This document shows positions 39,890 to 49,211 of a stretch of 64,000 nucleotides of DNA, piece after piece (positions within the stretch are counted from its first letter, which is position 1; the number at the start of each line of letters is the position of its first letter). The stretch comes from an unidentified bacterial endosymbiont (GTDB taxonomy: Bacteria; Pseudomonadota; Gammaproteobacteria; Enterobacterales; Enterobacteriaceae). The notes below the pieces were generated by a model, which worked only from the letters and a program-made list of their open reading frames with translations, was not told the DNA's origin and did not search any database. The position numbers and the translations under genes are program-made. The stretch lies in NCBI RefSeq assembly GCF_918797525.1, contig NZ_OU963893.1, forward strand, positions 3,472,001 to 3,536,000, in the 5' to 3' direction.

Positions 39890-40098
39890 GCGTGCTCCCC
39901 TGCAAAATGAGACGGGATTAACGTTTGCCAGCGCTCAGCCAGCCACTGCTGACATGCTTCGTGAGACTGTGGTTCGCAGACGACATGCCAGCCCGCAGGC
40001 AGTGCGCATTGCTGCGGCCACAGGCTGTACTGCGCCTGGTCATTACGCAAAATAGCGAACTGTCCTTGCGGATCATCGAAAGGGTTACTGAATTCCAT
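39886..40098 (-). CDS. ybdZ: MbtH-like protein YbdZ
   Basis: 70 residues: MEFSNPFDDPQGQFAIL then SLWPQQCALPAGWHVV, the MbtH family signature with its conserved tryptophans. These proteins bind NRPS adenylation domains and are needed for full EntF activity. It lies between fes and entF and its stop overlaps the entF start. Confidence 0.95.
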   Translation of the reverse strand: MEFSNPFDDPQGQFAILRNDQAQYSLWPQQCALPAGWHVVCEPQSHEACQQWLAERWQTLIPSHFAGEHA

Positions 40099-40111
40099 AC
40101 AAACTCCGTTA

Positions 40112-41311
40112 TTAAATAAACGGCTGCCAGAGGGTCATTAACCCCTGCGTCAGCCCACCGCGCCAGCACAGCGCGTCGTGTCCGCCGTCAACCTGACGCC
40201 AGATAACCGGTTGCTGTATGTGGTGTAGTTCGGCGTAAATCGCCTGATTCGCGCGCATAATAAGCGGTTCGTTGCGCCCGGCCTCAAGAACGATGCGCAG
40301 CCCGCGTGCGGTTTTTTCACCCGCTTTAAGTTGTTCAGTGAGCAGGCCGTCCTGGTGTGCGCCACGGTGCGGCCACCAGAAAGAGCCGGACTGACTGAGC
40401 ACGCAGCCAAAGCGCTGCGGCCAGTTGAGGCCGGCGTAAAGCGAGGAAAGCCCGCCGAAGCTCTGCCCTGCTACCAGCGTACGGTCGGCACGCTCGCTGA
40501 AGGACGCGGTGGTTCTCACCAGAGGAAGAAGTTCTTTCTGTACCGCCAGCCAGAAATCGGGGTTACACGGCAGCTCGCGGCTGCGGTGCGCGGTATCAAT
40601 CACGTCAATCAACACGTAAACCGCCGACGGCAGTTTACCGTCGAGGGTCAGTGACGTTAGCGCAGGCCAGACGGGCATACTTTCAGCCCAGAACTGCCCG
40701 TCGAGCAGCACCGCCAGCGGGCGCTCGGGGCTGTCATCGCCTGCGGTAAAAATCCAGACGCGGCGTCGATTGTGCAGCCGCTCGCTTTTCCATTCGATGC
40801 AGACAGGCTTTTTGTATGGCGTATCGGGATGGTCCCAGCCAGGCTGCACCGGTGCCTCTGGCATTTCCAGCGCCGAGACGGCATGCCCGCGCCCGCCTCG
40901 CCAGCTCTGCGGGTTGAGCGGATCGGCCACCGCGCGCGGCAATAATGCGCGCCAGCCTTCGCGTAACGCCATGCGGTCAGGCTGTTCGCCTTCGAATACC
41001 GCATCGGTAAAATCATGCTCCTGCGCAGAGGGGATAAAACAGTAACTGCCGCGCCACCCGGGGCTGAACTTGCCCTGCCACTGCCAGACGTCGGTATCGG
41101 GGATGCGTTCAAGAGATTGCGGACGGCTATTTCGGTGATGATCGGTCACGCCGGTGATATAGAGCCAGACGCGCTTTACGCTCGACGTTACCTGCGTGCC
41201 TGCCGGATCGCGCCACCAGAACGTGACGCGATAATTATCCTGTTCACGTACCCATTCAGGGCCGTTTTTGGACTGCCACCAGGCTTCACTTCCCGTTGTT
41301 AACGCCGCCAC
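40112..41311 (-). CDS. fes: Enterobactin/ferric enterobactin esterase Fes
   Basis: 399 residues from a GTG preceded by GAGG, giving the E. coli N-terminus type (GSEAWWQSK). The N-terminal domain (about 1-150) is the enterochelin-esterase beta domain; the C-terminal alpha/beta-hydrolase has the nucleophile in VAGQSFGGLSSLYAG (about 279-293) and the catalytic His in DGGHDALCWRGG (about 380-391). It cleaves the trilactone in the cytoplasm to release iron. Divergent from fepA with a shared Fur operator. Confidence 0.95.
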   Translation of the reverse strand: MAALTTGSEAWWQSKNGPEWVREQDNYRVTFWWRDPAGTQVTSSVKRVWLYITGVTDHHRNSRPQSLERIPDTDVWQWQGKFSPGWRGSYCFIPSAQEHDFTDAVFEGEQPDRMALREGWRALLPRAVADPLNPQSWRGGRGHAVSALEMPEAPVQPGWDHPDTPYKKPVCIEWKSERLHNRRRVWIFTAGDDSPERPLAVLLDGQFWAESMPVWPALTSLTLDGKLPSAVYVLIDVIDTAHRSRELPCNPDFWLAVQKELLPLVRTTASFSERADRTLVAGQSFGGLSSLYAGLNWPQRFGCVLSQSGSFWWPHRGAHQDGLLTEQLKAGEKTARGLRIVLEAGRNEPLIMRANQAIYAELHHIQQPVIWRQVDGGHDALCWRGGLTQGLMTLWQPFI

Positions 41312-41360
41312 CCTTATAACCTCATGTTTAGCGTGTCTTTTTTGTTACAAGACAAAATTT

Positions 41361-41398
41361 ATTGATAATATTATTGATAACTATTTGCATTTGCAATA
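41361..41398. promoter_or_regulatory. Fur operator between fes and fepA
   Basis: Overlapping GATAAT-type half sites (ATTGATAATATTATTGATAA, then CTATTTGCATTTGC) give two partial Fur matches of about 11-12 of 19. The string closely resembles the E. coli fes-fepA operator as recalled. Confidence 0.7.
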
Positions 41399-41564
41399 GC
41401 GTAGTGCCCGCGCTGTGGGAAGCGCGCTCATAAAACAACCATGCCACGCATTGTGTGCGCTCGAGGACAGGGCTGCTTACGCAATATGCGGATGACAACA
41501 TGCCGCCTCCTCCCCCTTTCGGGAACGGAGACCCGGGGATGCGGCGCGAAAAGCAGGACGTACA

Positions 41565-43814
41565 ATGAATAAAAAGATTCACTCCCTGGCCTTGCTGGTC
41601 AACGTAGGGATTTACGGCGTCGCGCTGCCCGCCCTGGCAGACGACGACAACGCCGCCGCGCAGCACGAAGAGACGATGGTGATCACCGCCGCGAAGCAGA
41701 ACCTGCAGGCACCGGGTGTATCGACCATCACGGCCGATGAGATCCGTAAAAACCCGCCCGCTCGCGACGTTGCCGAAATTATCCGAACCATGCCGGGCGT
41801 TAACCTGACGGGTAACTCTACCAGCGGCCAGCGCGGTAACAATCGTCAGATCGATATCCGCGGCATGGGCCCGGAAAACACCCTGATCCTGATCGACGGC
41901 AAACCGGTCACCAGCCGTAATTCCATCCGTCTGGGCTGGCGCGGCGAGCGTGATACCCGTGGCGACACCGGCTGGGTACCGCCTGAGATGATTGAACGTA
42001 TCGACGTGATCCGTGGCCCGGCCGCTGCGCGTTACGGTAACGGCGCGGCAGGCGGCGTGGTGAATATCATCACCAAAAATTTCGACAACCAGTGGCATGG
42101 TTCCTGGAACACCTATCTGAATGCGCCGGAACATAAAGACGAGGGTTCCACCAAACGCACCAACTTCAGCCTGAGCGGGCCGCTGGGCGGCGATTTCAGC
42201 TTCCGCATGTTTGGTAACCTCGACAAAACCCAGGCCGATGCGTGGGACATCAACCAGGGCCATCAGTCTGAGCGCACCGGCGCTTACGCCGACACGCTGC
42301 CAGCAGGTCGTGAAGGGGTTGAAAACAAAGACATTAACGGCGTAGTGCGCTGGGACTTTGCGCCAATGCAGTCCCTGCAGTTTGAAGCGGGCTACAGCCG
42401 CCAGAACAACCTCTATGCGGGCGACACGCAGAACACTAACAACGACAACAGCAGCAACGGCCTGGTGAAGAAAAACTACGGTAAAGAGACCAACCGTATT
42501 TATCGTCAAAACTTCGCCGTGACCTGGAACGGCGGCTGGGATAACGGCATGACCACCAGCAACTGGGCGCAGTACGAACATACCCGCAACTCCCGTCTGG
42601 GCGAAGGGCTGGCGGGCGGTACGGAAGGGCTGTTCAACAGCAATAAATTCACCGACACCGACCTGGCCGACGTGATGCTGCACAGTGAAATTAGCCTGCC
42701 AATCGATTTTCTCGTCAACCAGAACCTGACGCTAGGGACCGAGTGGAACCAGCAGCGTATGAAGGATTCAACCTCCAATACGCAGGCGCAGCAAGGCGGC
42801 ACTATTCCTGGCATGAGCGACGATCGCAGCCCGTACTCTTCGGCGGAGATCTTCTCGTTGTTTGCCGAGAACAACATGGAGCTGACCGACAGTACCATGC
42901 TGACGCCAGCCCTGCGTTTCGACCATCACACCATCGTTGGCAACAACTGGAGCCCGTCGCTGAACCTGTCGCAGGGTCTGGGGGATGAATTCACGCTGAA
43001 GATGGGTATCGCACGCGCCTATAAAGCACCGAGCCTGTATCAGACAAACCCGAACTACCTGCTTTACAGCAAAGGCCAGGGCTGCTACGCCAGTTCCGAC
43101 GGCGTGGGCTGTTACATGATGGGTAACGACGATCTGAAAGCCGAAACCAGCATTAATAAAGAGATTGGACTGGAGTGGAAACACGCCGGCTGGCAGGCGG
43201 GCGTAACCTGGTTCCGTAACGACTACCGCGATAAGATTGAAGCGGGCTACGCGCCGATTAGCCAGACCTCCACCAGCAACGTTACCACCGATATTTACCA
43301 GTGGGAAAACGTGCCGAAAGCGGTGGTAGAAGGTCTTGAAGGTTCCCTGAACGTGCCGGTCAGCGACACCATCAACTGGACCAACAACATCACTTACATG
43401 CTGCAAAGTAAGAACAAAGAGACCGGTGACCGTCTGTCGATTATCCCGGAGTACACGCTGAACTCGACCCTGAGCTGGCAGGTACGCCAGGATGTTTCCC
43501 TGCAGTCTACCTTCACCTGGTACGGCAAGCAGCAGCCGAAAAAATATAACTACAAAGGTCAGCCGGTGACCGGCTCTGAGAAAGACGAGGTTAGCCCGTA
43601 CAGCATCGTTGGCCTGAGTGCGACCTGGGATGTAACCAAAAACGTCAGTCTGACCGGCGGGGTGGACAACGTCTTCGACAAACGCCAGTGGCGGGCAGGG
43701 AATGCCCAGACGACGGGTAATACCACCACAGGCGCCTATATGTACGGCGCTGGGGCATACACGTATAATGAGCCGGGCCGTACCTGGTTTATGAGCGTGA
43801 ATACGCATTTTTGA
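41565..43814 (+). CDS. fepA: TonB-dependent ferric enterobactin receptor FepA
   Basis: 749 residues. A signal peptide ends near ALPALA (about 25), followed by the TonB box in EETMVITAA, a plug domain with GQRGNNRQIDIRGMGPENTLILIDGKP (about 86-112) and RIDVIRGPAAARYGNGAAGG (about 145-164), then a 22-strand barrel ending in FMSVNTHF with terminal Phe. It imports ferric enterobactin across the outer membrane with TonB energy. The ATG lies about 165 bases after the Fur operator. Large antisense frames in this gene are codon-phase artefacts. Confidence 0.97.
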   Translation: MNKKIHSLALLVNVGIYGVALPALADDDNAAAQHEETMVITAAKQNLQAPGVSTITADEIRKNPPARDVAEIIRTMPGVNLTGNSTSGQRGNNRQIDIRGMGPENTLILIDGKPVTSRNSIRLGWRGERDTRGDTGWVPPEMIERIDVIRGPAAARYGNGAAGGVVNIITKNFDNQWHGSWNTYLNAPEHKDEGSTKRTNFSLSGPLGGDFSFRMFGNLDKTQADAWDINQGHQSERTGAYADTLPAGREGVENKDINGVVRWDFAPMQSLQFEAGYSRQNNLYAGDTQNTNNDNSSNGLVKKNYGKETNRIYRQNFAVTWNGGWDNGMTTSNWAQYEHTRNSRLGEGLAGGTEGLFNSNKFTDTDLADVMLHSEISLPIDFLVNQNLTLGTEWNQQRMKDSTSNTQAQQGGTIPGMSDDRSPYSSAEIFSLFAENNMELTDSTMLTPALRFDHHTIVGNNWSPSLNLSQGLGDEFTLKMGIARAYKAPSLYQTNPNYLLYSKGQGCYASSDGVGCYMMGNDDLKAETSINKEIGLEWKHAGWQAGVTWFRNDYRDKIEAGYAPISQTSTSNVTTDIYQWENVPKAVVEGLEGSLNVPVSDTINWTNNITYMLQSKNKETGDRLSIIPEYTLNSTLSWQVRQDVSLQSTFTWYGKQQPKKYNYKGQPVTGSEKDEVSPYSIVGLSATWDVTKNVSLTGGVDNVFDKRQWRAGNAQTTGNTTTGAYMYGAGAYTYNEPGRTWFMSVNTHF

Positions 43815-43832
43815 GGCACTGAAGTCAATCAT

Positions 43833-43870
43833 CCCCTCTCCCCTCCGGGTGAGAGGGGAAGGGTGAGGGG
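43833..43870. repeat. REP-like hairpin between fepA and entD
   Basis: CCCCTCTCCCC and GGGTGAGAGGGG form a stem, followed by a second GGGTGAGGGG. It sits in the short gap before entD and may shape fepA-entD mRNA levels. Confidence 0.6.
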
Positions 43871-43876
43871 AAAACC

Positions 43877-44518
43877 ATGCACACCACCCACAGCACATTT
43901 TCTCTCGCTGGCCACACCGTCCATCGCATCATCTTCGACCCCACGACCTTCACCGACGCCGATCTCCTCTGGCTTCCCCATTACCCACAGTTGGCTCGCG
44001 CCGGCCGCAAGCGTAAAGCGGAGCACCTTGCCGGGCGCATCGCCGCCGCATATGCCCTGAATGAACCTACGGTTCCCGGCATTGGCCCGAGCGGCGAGCC
44101 TCTCTGGCCTCAGGGCATATCAGGCAGCATTACCCACAGCGGCACGCAGGCCATGGCGGTTGTCACTCGTGAAAAACACGCGCTTATCGGCATCGATTGC
44201 GAAACCTGCCTCTCCGACAGTGAAGCCAGAGAAGTCAAAGAGGGCATTATTGATGCGCAGGAAGCGCGCGTGCTGTCACGCCAGGGCTGCCCATTCGCCC
44301 TCGCCCTGACGCTGGCCTTCAGCGCCAAAGAGAGCCTGTTTAAGGCCCTCTTCCCGCAGGTAAACACATTTATGGGATTTGACAGCGCACGTATCATCAT
44401 GCTCAAAGAGGAGACCCTGACGCTGGCGCTGAGCCGCCCGCTGGCAGGGTTTGACGAGCACACGCTCTTCACGCTTCACTGGAAACGCGACACTGAACGG
44501 GTGATCACATTGCTGTAA
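43877..44518 (+). CDS. entD: Enterobactin phosphopantetheinyl transferase
   Basis: 213 residues. The Sfp/EntD motifs are present: GSITHSGTQAMAVV (about 91-104), IGIDCE (Asp/Glu metal site, about 114-119) and FSAKESLFKALFP (about 151-163). It adds the pantetheine arm to EntB and EntF. It follows fepA as in E. coli but its end overlaps sitD by 14 bases on the opposite strand. Confidence 0.95.
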   Translation: MHTTHSTFSLAGHTVHRIIFDPTTFTDADLLWLPHYPQLARAGRKRKAEHLAGRIAAAYALNEPTVPGIGPSGEPLWPQGISGSITHSGTQAMAVVTREKHALIGIDCETCLSDSEAREVKEGIIDAQEARVLSRQGCPFALALTLAFSAKESLFKALFPQVNTFMGFDSARIIMLKEETLTLALSRPLAGFDEHTLFTLHWKRDTERVITLL

Positions 44519-45344
44519 TGTTCTCCCGTCGCCGGGCCTTTACGCTGGTCGTCACGAAGGTAACGATGAAAACCAGCGCGAACAGCACCACAATGGTCGG
44601 TGCGGGCGCGCTGTCGAGATAAAACGACAGATAGACGCCACTGACGCAGACCAGCATCGAGACCGCCACCGCCGCCAGCAGCGCCATGTGGAAACGTCGG
44701 GTCAACAGCACGGCGATCGCGCCGGGTGCAATCAGCAGCGAGATCGAGAGAATAATCCCCACCGCTTTCAGCGTGGCGACGATGGTGAGCGAAACCATGC
44801 ACAGCAGCCCGTAATGAAGCCAGCGGGTGCGTAAACCGCTCGCCTGCGCCTGCTGGTAGTCGAAGCAGAACAGCAGAAAATCACGCCATTTCACGGCAAT
44901 CACCAGCGTAATCAGCCCCGCAACCAGACCGCTTTGCACGATATCCATGCCGTTTATGCCCAGCATATCACCAAACAAAATATGGTCGAGATGGACTTCA
45001 GGCTTGACGGCAATGTAGAGGATCAGCCCGGCGGCGAACATGCCGGAAAAGACGATCCCCATCACGGTATCCTGCTTGATGCGGCTGTTGTCCTTCAGAT
45101 AGCCGCTGGCGACCGCGCAAAATACCCCGGCGACAAAGGCCCCCAACGCCAGCGGCAGCCCCATCATCCAGGCCAGCACGATACCGGGAAACACCGCATG
45201 GCTCATGGCATCGCCCATCAGCGCCCAGCCTTTGAGCACCAGAAACACAGAGAGCAGCGCGCAAGGCACGGCCACCAGGAGGGAAATCAGCAGCGCGTTG
45301 TTCATAAACGCAAACTGGAAAGGTTCAAGAAGCAGCGTCATCAT
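44505..45344 (-). CDS. sitD: Mn/Fe ABC transporter permease SitD
   Basis: 279 residues, about eight or nine hydrophobic segments, ABC-3 permease family (PF00950 type). Blocks such as GDAMSHAVFPGIVLAWMMGLPLALGAF (about 31-57) and MVSLTIVATLKAVGIILSISLLIAPGA are characteristic. Fourth gene of sitABCD; its start overlaps the sitC stop. SitC and SitD form the inner-membrane channel for Mn(II) and Fe(II). Confidence 0.94.
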   Translation of the reverse strand: MMTLLLEPFQFAFMNNALLISLLVAVPCALLSVFLVLKGWALMGDAMSHAVFPGIVLAWMMGLPLALGAFVAGVFCAVASGYLKDNSRIKQDTVMGIVFSGMFAAGLILYIAVKPEVHLDHILFGDMLGINGMDIVQSGLVAGLITLVIAVKWRDFLLFCFDYQQAQASGLRTRWLHYGLLCMVSLTIVATLKAVGIILSISLLIAPGAIAVLLTRRFHMALLAAVAVSMLVCVSGVYLSFYLDSAPAPTIVVLFALVFIVTFVTTSVKARRRENITAM

Positions 45345-46198
45345 TCAGGCATCTCCTGTGCGTGACGCGCCCGACGACGGCTGGCCAACAGGCCGTGCTT
45401 CGGCGCAAAGACAAACGCCAGCAGGAACAGCAGCGTCTGGGCGACCACGATAATGCCGCCGGTTGCGCCGTCAAGATAATAGCTCGCCCACGCGCCGAGG
45501 AAGCTGGTGATACTGCCAATCGCCACCGCAATCATCAGCAGGCGCGGGAAGCGGTCGGTGAGCAGCCACGCGGTCGCGCCGGGCGTCACCACCAGACAGA
45601 TCACCAGAAATGCGCCGACGGTCTGTAGCGCCGCCACCGTGGAGACCGACAGCAGCGTGAAGAACAGTATTTTCAGACGCCCGGGGCGCAGACCGATGGC
45701 GCGGGCATGGTTCTCATCGAAAAAGGTCACCATCAGATCTTTCCATTTGAACAGCAGCACGATGATTGACACCACGCCGATAATCGTCAACTGGAGGATA
45801 TCTTCCGGCGCAATAGCCAGAATATTGCCGAGCACGATGGTCTGGATATTTACCGAGGTTGGATTGAGCGACACCATAAATAGCCCGAGGCCGAAAAAGG
45901 AGGAGAAAATCAGCCCGATAATGGCGTCTTCCTTCAGGCGACTGCGCTGGTTGAGAAACAGCATGCTGCCCGCCGCCAGCCCGCCCGATAAGAACGCCCC
46001 CAGCGAGAACGGCAGCCCGAGCATGTAGGCCCCCGCCACGCCCGGCACGATAGAGTGCGAGAGCGCATCGCCAATCAGCGACCAGCCTTTAAGCATCAGG
46101 TAGCACGACAGAAACGCGCACAGGCCGCCCACCATCGCCGAGACCCACATCGCGTTGCGCATGTATTCATAGCTGAAGGGTTCGAGAAGCGCGTTCAT
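45341..46198 (-). CDS. sitC: Mn/Fe ABC transporter permease SitC
   Basis: 285 residues, same family as SitD: GDALSHSIVPGVAGAYMLGLPFSLGAFLSGG (about 43-73) and LLSVSTVAALQTVGAFLVICLVVTPGA (about 186-212). Its ATG overlaps the sitB stop by one base (TAATG). Confidence 0.94.
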   Translation of the reverse strand: MNALLEPFSYEYMRNAMWVSAMVGGLCAFLSCYLMLKGWSLIGDALSHSIVPGVAGAYMLGLPFSLGAFLSGGLAAGSMLFLNQRSRLKEDAIIGLIFSSFFGLGLFMVSLNPTSVNIQTIVLGNILAIAPEDILQLTIIGVVSIIVLLFKWKDLMVTFFDENHARAIGLRPGRLKILFFTLLSVSTVAALQTVGAFLVICLVVTPGATAWLLTDRFPRLLMIAVAIGSITSFLGAWASYYLDGATGGIIVVAQTLLFLLAFVFAPKHGLLASRRRARHAQEMPE

Positions 46199-47001
46199 TA
46201 TGCCTCCCTGCGGTGGGTGACGAAGGGCCGCTCGTCGTCAGTAATAATGCGCTCTTCAGAGCCACTGAGCACCACGTGGCGCAGTACACCGCTGAAGGCG
46301 CGCTCCAGGTTCTCGGCGGTAAAAGTGGTGTCCGTTGGGCCGCTCGCCAGCACGGTGCCTTTGACCATTACCGTGTAATCGCAAAACGCCGTTACCGAGC
46401 CTAAGTTGTGGGTTGACACCAGCATGGTTTTACCCTCGTCGCGCAGTTCCCCCAGCAGGCTGATGATCCTGGCTTCGGTTTTTACGTCCACGCCGGTAAA
46501 CGGCTCGTCAAGCAGGATCACCTCACCCTGCTGGGCAATCGCCCGCGCCAGGAAGATGCGTTTCTTCTGCCCGCCTGAAAGCTCGCCAATCTGACGATGG
46601 CGCAGCTCAAGCATATCTACACGCTTGAGCGCGTCGGTGACGATCCGGCGATCGTTCTCTTTGGGCCGACGCAGAAACCCCATGTGCCCGTAGCGCCCCA
46701 TCATTACCACGTCCTCAACCAGCACCGGAAACGACCAGTCGACCTCTTCCGACTGCGGCACGTAGGCGACCAGATTCTGACGCAGCGCGCGCACGGGGGG
46801 CATGCCGAGGATCGTGATGTTGCCACTCGCCGCCCGCACAAAGCCCATCACCGCCTTAAACAGGGTGGACTTACCGGAACCGTTTACGCCCACCAGCGCA
46901 GCAATGGATCCTCCAGGCACGCTGAACGAGGCATTGCGTAGCGCCGTGTGGCCGTTGCGATAGGTTACCGTGACGTCGGTGACGACAATCCCCTTTTGCA
47001 T
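46198..47001 (-). CDS. sitB: Mn/Fe ABC transporter ATPase SitB
   Basis: 267 residues. Walker [10 protein letters not shown] (38-46), signature LSGGQKKR (about 139-146), Walker [13 protein letters not shown] (about 159-170), switch His in LVSTHNLG (about 193). It starts 3 bases after the sitA stop. Confidence 0.95.
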   Translation of the reverse strand: MQKGIVVTDVTVTYRNGHTALRNASFSVPGGSIAALVGVNGSGKSTLFKAVMGFVRAASGNITILGMPPVRALRQNLVAYVPQSEEVDWSFPVLVEDVVMMGRYGHMGFLRRPKENDRRIVTDALKRVDMLELRHRQIGELSGGQKKRIFLARAIAQQGEVILLDEPFTGVDVKTEARIISLLGELRDEGKTMLVSTHNLGSVTAFCDYTVMVKGTVLASGPTDTTFTAENLERAFSGVLRHVVLSGSEERIITDDERPFVTHRREA

Positions 47002-47004
47002 GTG

Positions 47005-47916
47005 CTACTCCTTCATGCCGTCGCGAATGCCCTGCACCAGGGTGCGCGTGGTGACGTTAAGCAGGTCGATATAGGTCGGCACCGGGCCGTTTTCCGCGCT
47101 CAGGGAATCTACATACAGCACGCCGCCGTAGTGTGTACCTGTTTCGCGCGCCACCTGACGAGCCGGTTTATCAGAGACGGTGCTTTCACTGAATACGGCC
47201 GGGATTTGATGTTTTTTCACCAGGTCGATGACCTTACGCACCTGCTGGGGCGTGCCCTGCTGATCGGCGTTGATCGGCCACAGATAGAGTTCCTTCATCC
47301 CCAAGTCCCGCGCCAGATAGGAGAACGCGCCTTCGCTTGTCACTATCCAGCGCTTATCTTCAGGGATCTCCGCGACCTGCATGCGCAGTGGTTCGAGTGT
47401 TGCGGTAATTTTCTGCTTGTAGACTTCGGCGTTGCGCTGGTAGGTCTGCGCATTGGCCGGGTCATACTTCACCAGCGCATCGCGAATGTTATCGACGTAA
47501 ATGAGGGCGTTGTCCGGGGACATCCACGCATGCGGATTGGGTTTGCCGTTATAGGGTCCTTCGGTGATCCCCATTGGGGTAATGCCTTTGGTGACAATCA
47601 CTTCCGGCACGCCGTTCAGATGCTGATAAAAGCGCTTAAACCATAGCTCCAGATTCATGCCGTTCGCCAGAATCAGCTGCGCCTTCTGCGCGCGTTTAAT
47701 ATCGCCCGGCGTTGGCTGGTACTCGTGAATTTCTGCATCCGGTTTGGTAATGGAGGTGACTTCTGCGGCATCGCCCGCCACGTTTTTTGCCATATCAGCG
47801 ATCACGGTAAAGGTGGTGATAACCTGAAATTTTTCATCCGCCTGCACGCCCGTTGTGGTAACGGCCATAAACAGCGCGCCGAGCAACAAACGCTTCAATC
47901 CTTGTAGTGGGTGCAT
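47005..47916 (-). CDS. sitA: Mn/Fe-binding periplasmic protein SitA
   Basis: 303 residues, cluster A-I metal-binding protein. A 26-residue signal peptide ends at GVQA before DEKF. Metal ligands appear in DAEIHEYQPTPGD (His near 64), NPHAWMSPDNALIY (His near 130), SEGAFSYLARDLG (Glu near 196) and the Asp in VLYVDSLSAENGP (about 271). SitA delivers Mn(II), and Fe(II) less tightly, to SitBCD. The upstream region carries MntR-like and Fur-like sites. Confidence 0.95.
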   Translation of the reverse strand: MHPLQGLKRLLLGALFMAVTTTGVQADEKFQVITTFTVIADMAKNVAGDAAEVTSITKPDAEIHEYQPTPGDIKRAQKAQLILANGMNLELWFKRFYQHLNGVPEVIVTKGITPMGITEGPYNGKPNPHAWMSPDNALIYVDNIRDALVKYDPANAQTYQRNAEVYKQKITATLEPLRMQVAEIPEDKRWIVTSEGAFSYLARDLGMKELYLWPINADQQGTPQQVRKVIDLVKKHQIPAVFSESTVSDKPARQVARETGTHYGGVLYVDSLSAENGPVPTYIDLLNVTTRTLVQGIRDGMKE

Positions 47917-47951
47917 CGCAGAACTCTCCTGAGGTGATTAAATTCAAAAAA

Positions 47952-47984
47952 ATAGCCCGGGCTATAAGGTATAGCACGGGCTAT
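47952..47984. promoter_or_regulatory. Two MntR-like dyads upstream of sitA
   Basis: ATAGCCCGGGCTAT (47952-47965) and ATAGCACGGGCTAT (47971-47984) are near-identical dyads 19 bases apart. The ATAGC-N4-GCTAT form matches the enterobacterial MntR box recalled from mntH and Salmonella sitA. Two copies in one promoter are unusual. Confidence 0.75.
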
Positions 47985-47992
47985 ATTTAAAT

Positions 47993-48011
47993 GAAAATAA
48001 TTATCATTAAA
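47993..48011. promoter_or_regulatory. Fur box upstream of sitA
   Basis: GAAAATAATTATCATTAAA matches the Fur consensus at about 14 of 19 positions. With the MntR dyads it indicates dual control by manganese and iron. Confidence 0.7.
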
Positions 48012-48037
48012 GTTTTGTCAACGAAGACCCGGTTCGG

Positions 48038-48778
48038 TTATTCAACTTTGCGAGGACCATTTTGCAGCAATACGTTTAACACGGCGTCGGCCTCGGCAGT
48101 TCGACTCCCGGGTTTCGCCAGTTGGGCGGTATTGAGCGCCTGAATGCGGGTTGAATAAGATTCTGTATCTTTCAGGGTAATGAACAATACTCGCTCATAC
48201 TCTTTATCGACGTCTATCGTCAGCCCCATGGGGCAAGTCATCAGCAGTGCGCCGGTAGGACCAGCCTGTACCGCAAAGGTGATATTGTATTGATAGGTGG
48301 TTTTCTTCTCCTGTTTCTTTTCCCAGAAAATCCAGGCATTACCCTCTTCTTTATGAAGATCGGTATAAGCGCTTTCAATCGCTGCCGAGAGTTTGGCAAG
48401 AGGTACGGGGGCAAGGGCAATACCCAGTACGGTCTTGATGGTTTCCACGACTAAATCGACCATCACCGAGGTCTGAGAACTGCTGGTCGTTTTGGTAATG
48501 TCCGTGTAACTAATGACTGATAGTTCGGGATTTTGCTTAACAACGTCAAGAGCGGTGTTGACATCGAAGCGAAGAGAATTATTTTCTGCGGGAACCAGCG
48601 CGTTCTGAAAGATCCCTGCTGTTTTCAACGCCAGGGGTAAAATTTCCGGATCCGTTAAAGAATATATTTCATCGTAATTAGTTTCCTCGGATGTTAAACG
48701 GATCAATAGGTTTCGGGTAACCACCGGACTAATAAGCAACTGTGCCGGGCTATTTAATACTTCTGTTTGTGCAGTCAT
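48038..48778 (-). CDS. Cyt-type cytolysin homologue (delta-endotoxin Cyt family)
   Basis: 246 residues, matching Bacillus thuringiensis Cyt1/Cyt2 (about 250-260) in length and, by remembered alignment, in most of its length. The clearest match is residues 148-168: AWIFWEKK... then TYQYNITFAVQ, against AWIFWHSL... and SYYYNILFSIQ in Cyt1A. TGALLM, then DVDKEYERVLFITLKDTESY (189-208) and IQALNTAQL (212-220) follow, against DVEKQKVLFFTIKDSARY and MKALTLVQAL. No signal peptide, like Cyt proteins. Cyt proteins are membrane-active toxins; cyt-like genes are known in Dickeya. Activity here is unproven. The AT-rich flank suggests acquisition. It has its own promoter region and is not part of sit. Confidence 0.82.
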   Translation of the reverse strand: MTAQTEVLNSPAQLLISPVVTRNLLIRLTSEETNYDEIYSLTDPEILPLALKTAGIFQNALVPAENNSLRFDVNTALDVVKQNPELSVISYTDITKTTSSSQTSVMVDLVVETIKTVLGIALAPVPLAKLSAAIESAYTDLHKEEGNAWIFWEKKQEKKTTYQYNITFAVQAGPTGALLMTCPMGLTIDVDKEYERVLFITLKDTESYSTRIQALNTAQLAKPGSRTAEADAVLNVLLQNGPRKVE

Positions 48779-49210
48779 TTTAAACCTCTGTAATTTAAAA
48801 AAAGTGAAGTGATAAAACGTTTTAAAAACAAAGATAATGGATACCGCATTCCGTATAAAAAATTACACATAGAAATTAGAAATAAATAACAAACCTATCT
48901 ATTTCAATGAGTTAAATTGAAAAATACAAAAAAACGTTAAATATCAATTAACCTCCTCAGACGCCTCACGGATTCACATATTATAATGCAAATTATTTTC
49001 CTGACACTTAAGCAATGTTTAAGAGGGACTAAATAGTATTATCATTTCTTCTGGAATTAAACGTATTTGAATAACCAAAATTAGTCAAACATAAATTTTT
49101 ATTTCACGATGAAAAAATATAATATATACAAAGATGCGTTCGCGCTTTGCCAGTAGGTTAATGATTTTCATGATCTCTCAGGACATTATTTAGCAGCCTA
49201 ATGGAGTATA
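48779..49210. other. AT-rich gap upstream of the Cyt-like gene
   Basis: About 430 bases, strongly AT-rich, without an open frame of note. It must hold the promoter of the Cyt-like gene (reading leftwards). I see no specific operator. Confidence 0.6.
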
Positions 49211-49211
49211 T

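Noticed and set aside
41328..42683. 451-codon open frame antisense to fepA
   Set aside because: It lies almost wholly inside fepA on the other strand, has no ribosome site and no family motif. GC-rich genes commonly leave such antisense frames open.
42768..43898. 376-codon open frame antisense to the fepA 3' half
   Set aside because: Same reason; the + strand fepA reading is certain from its plug and barrel motifs.
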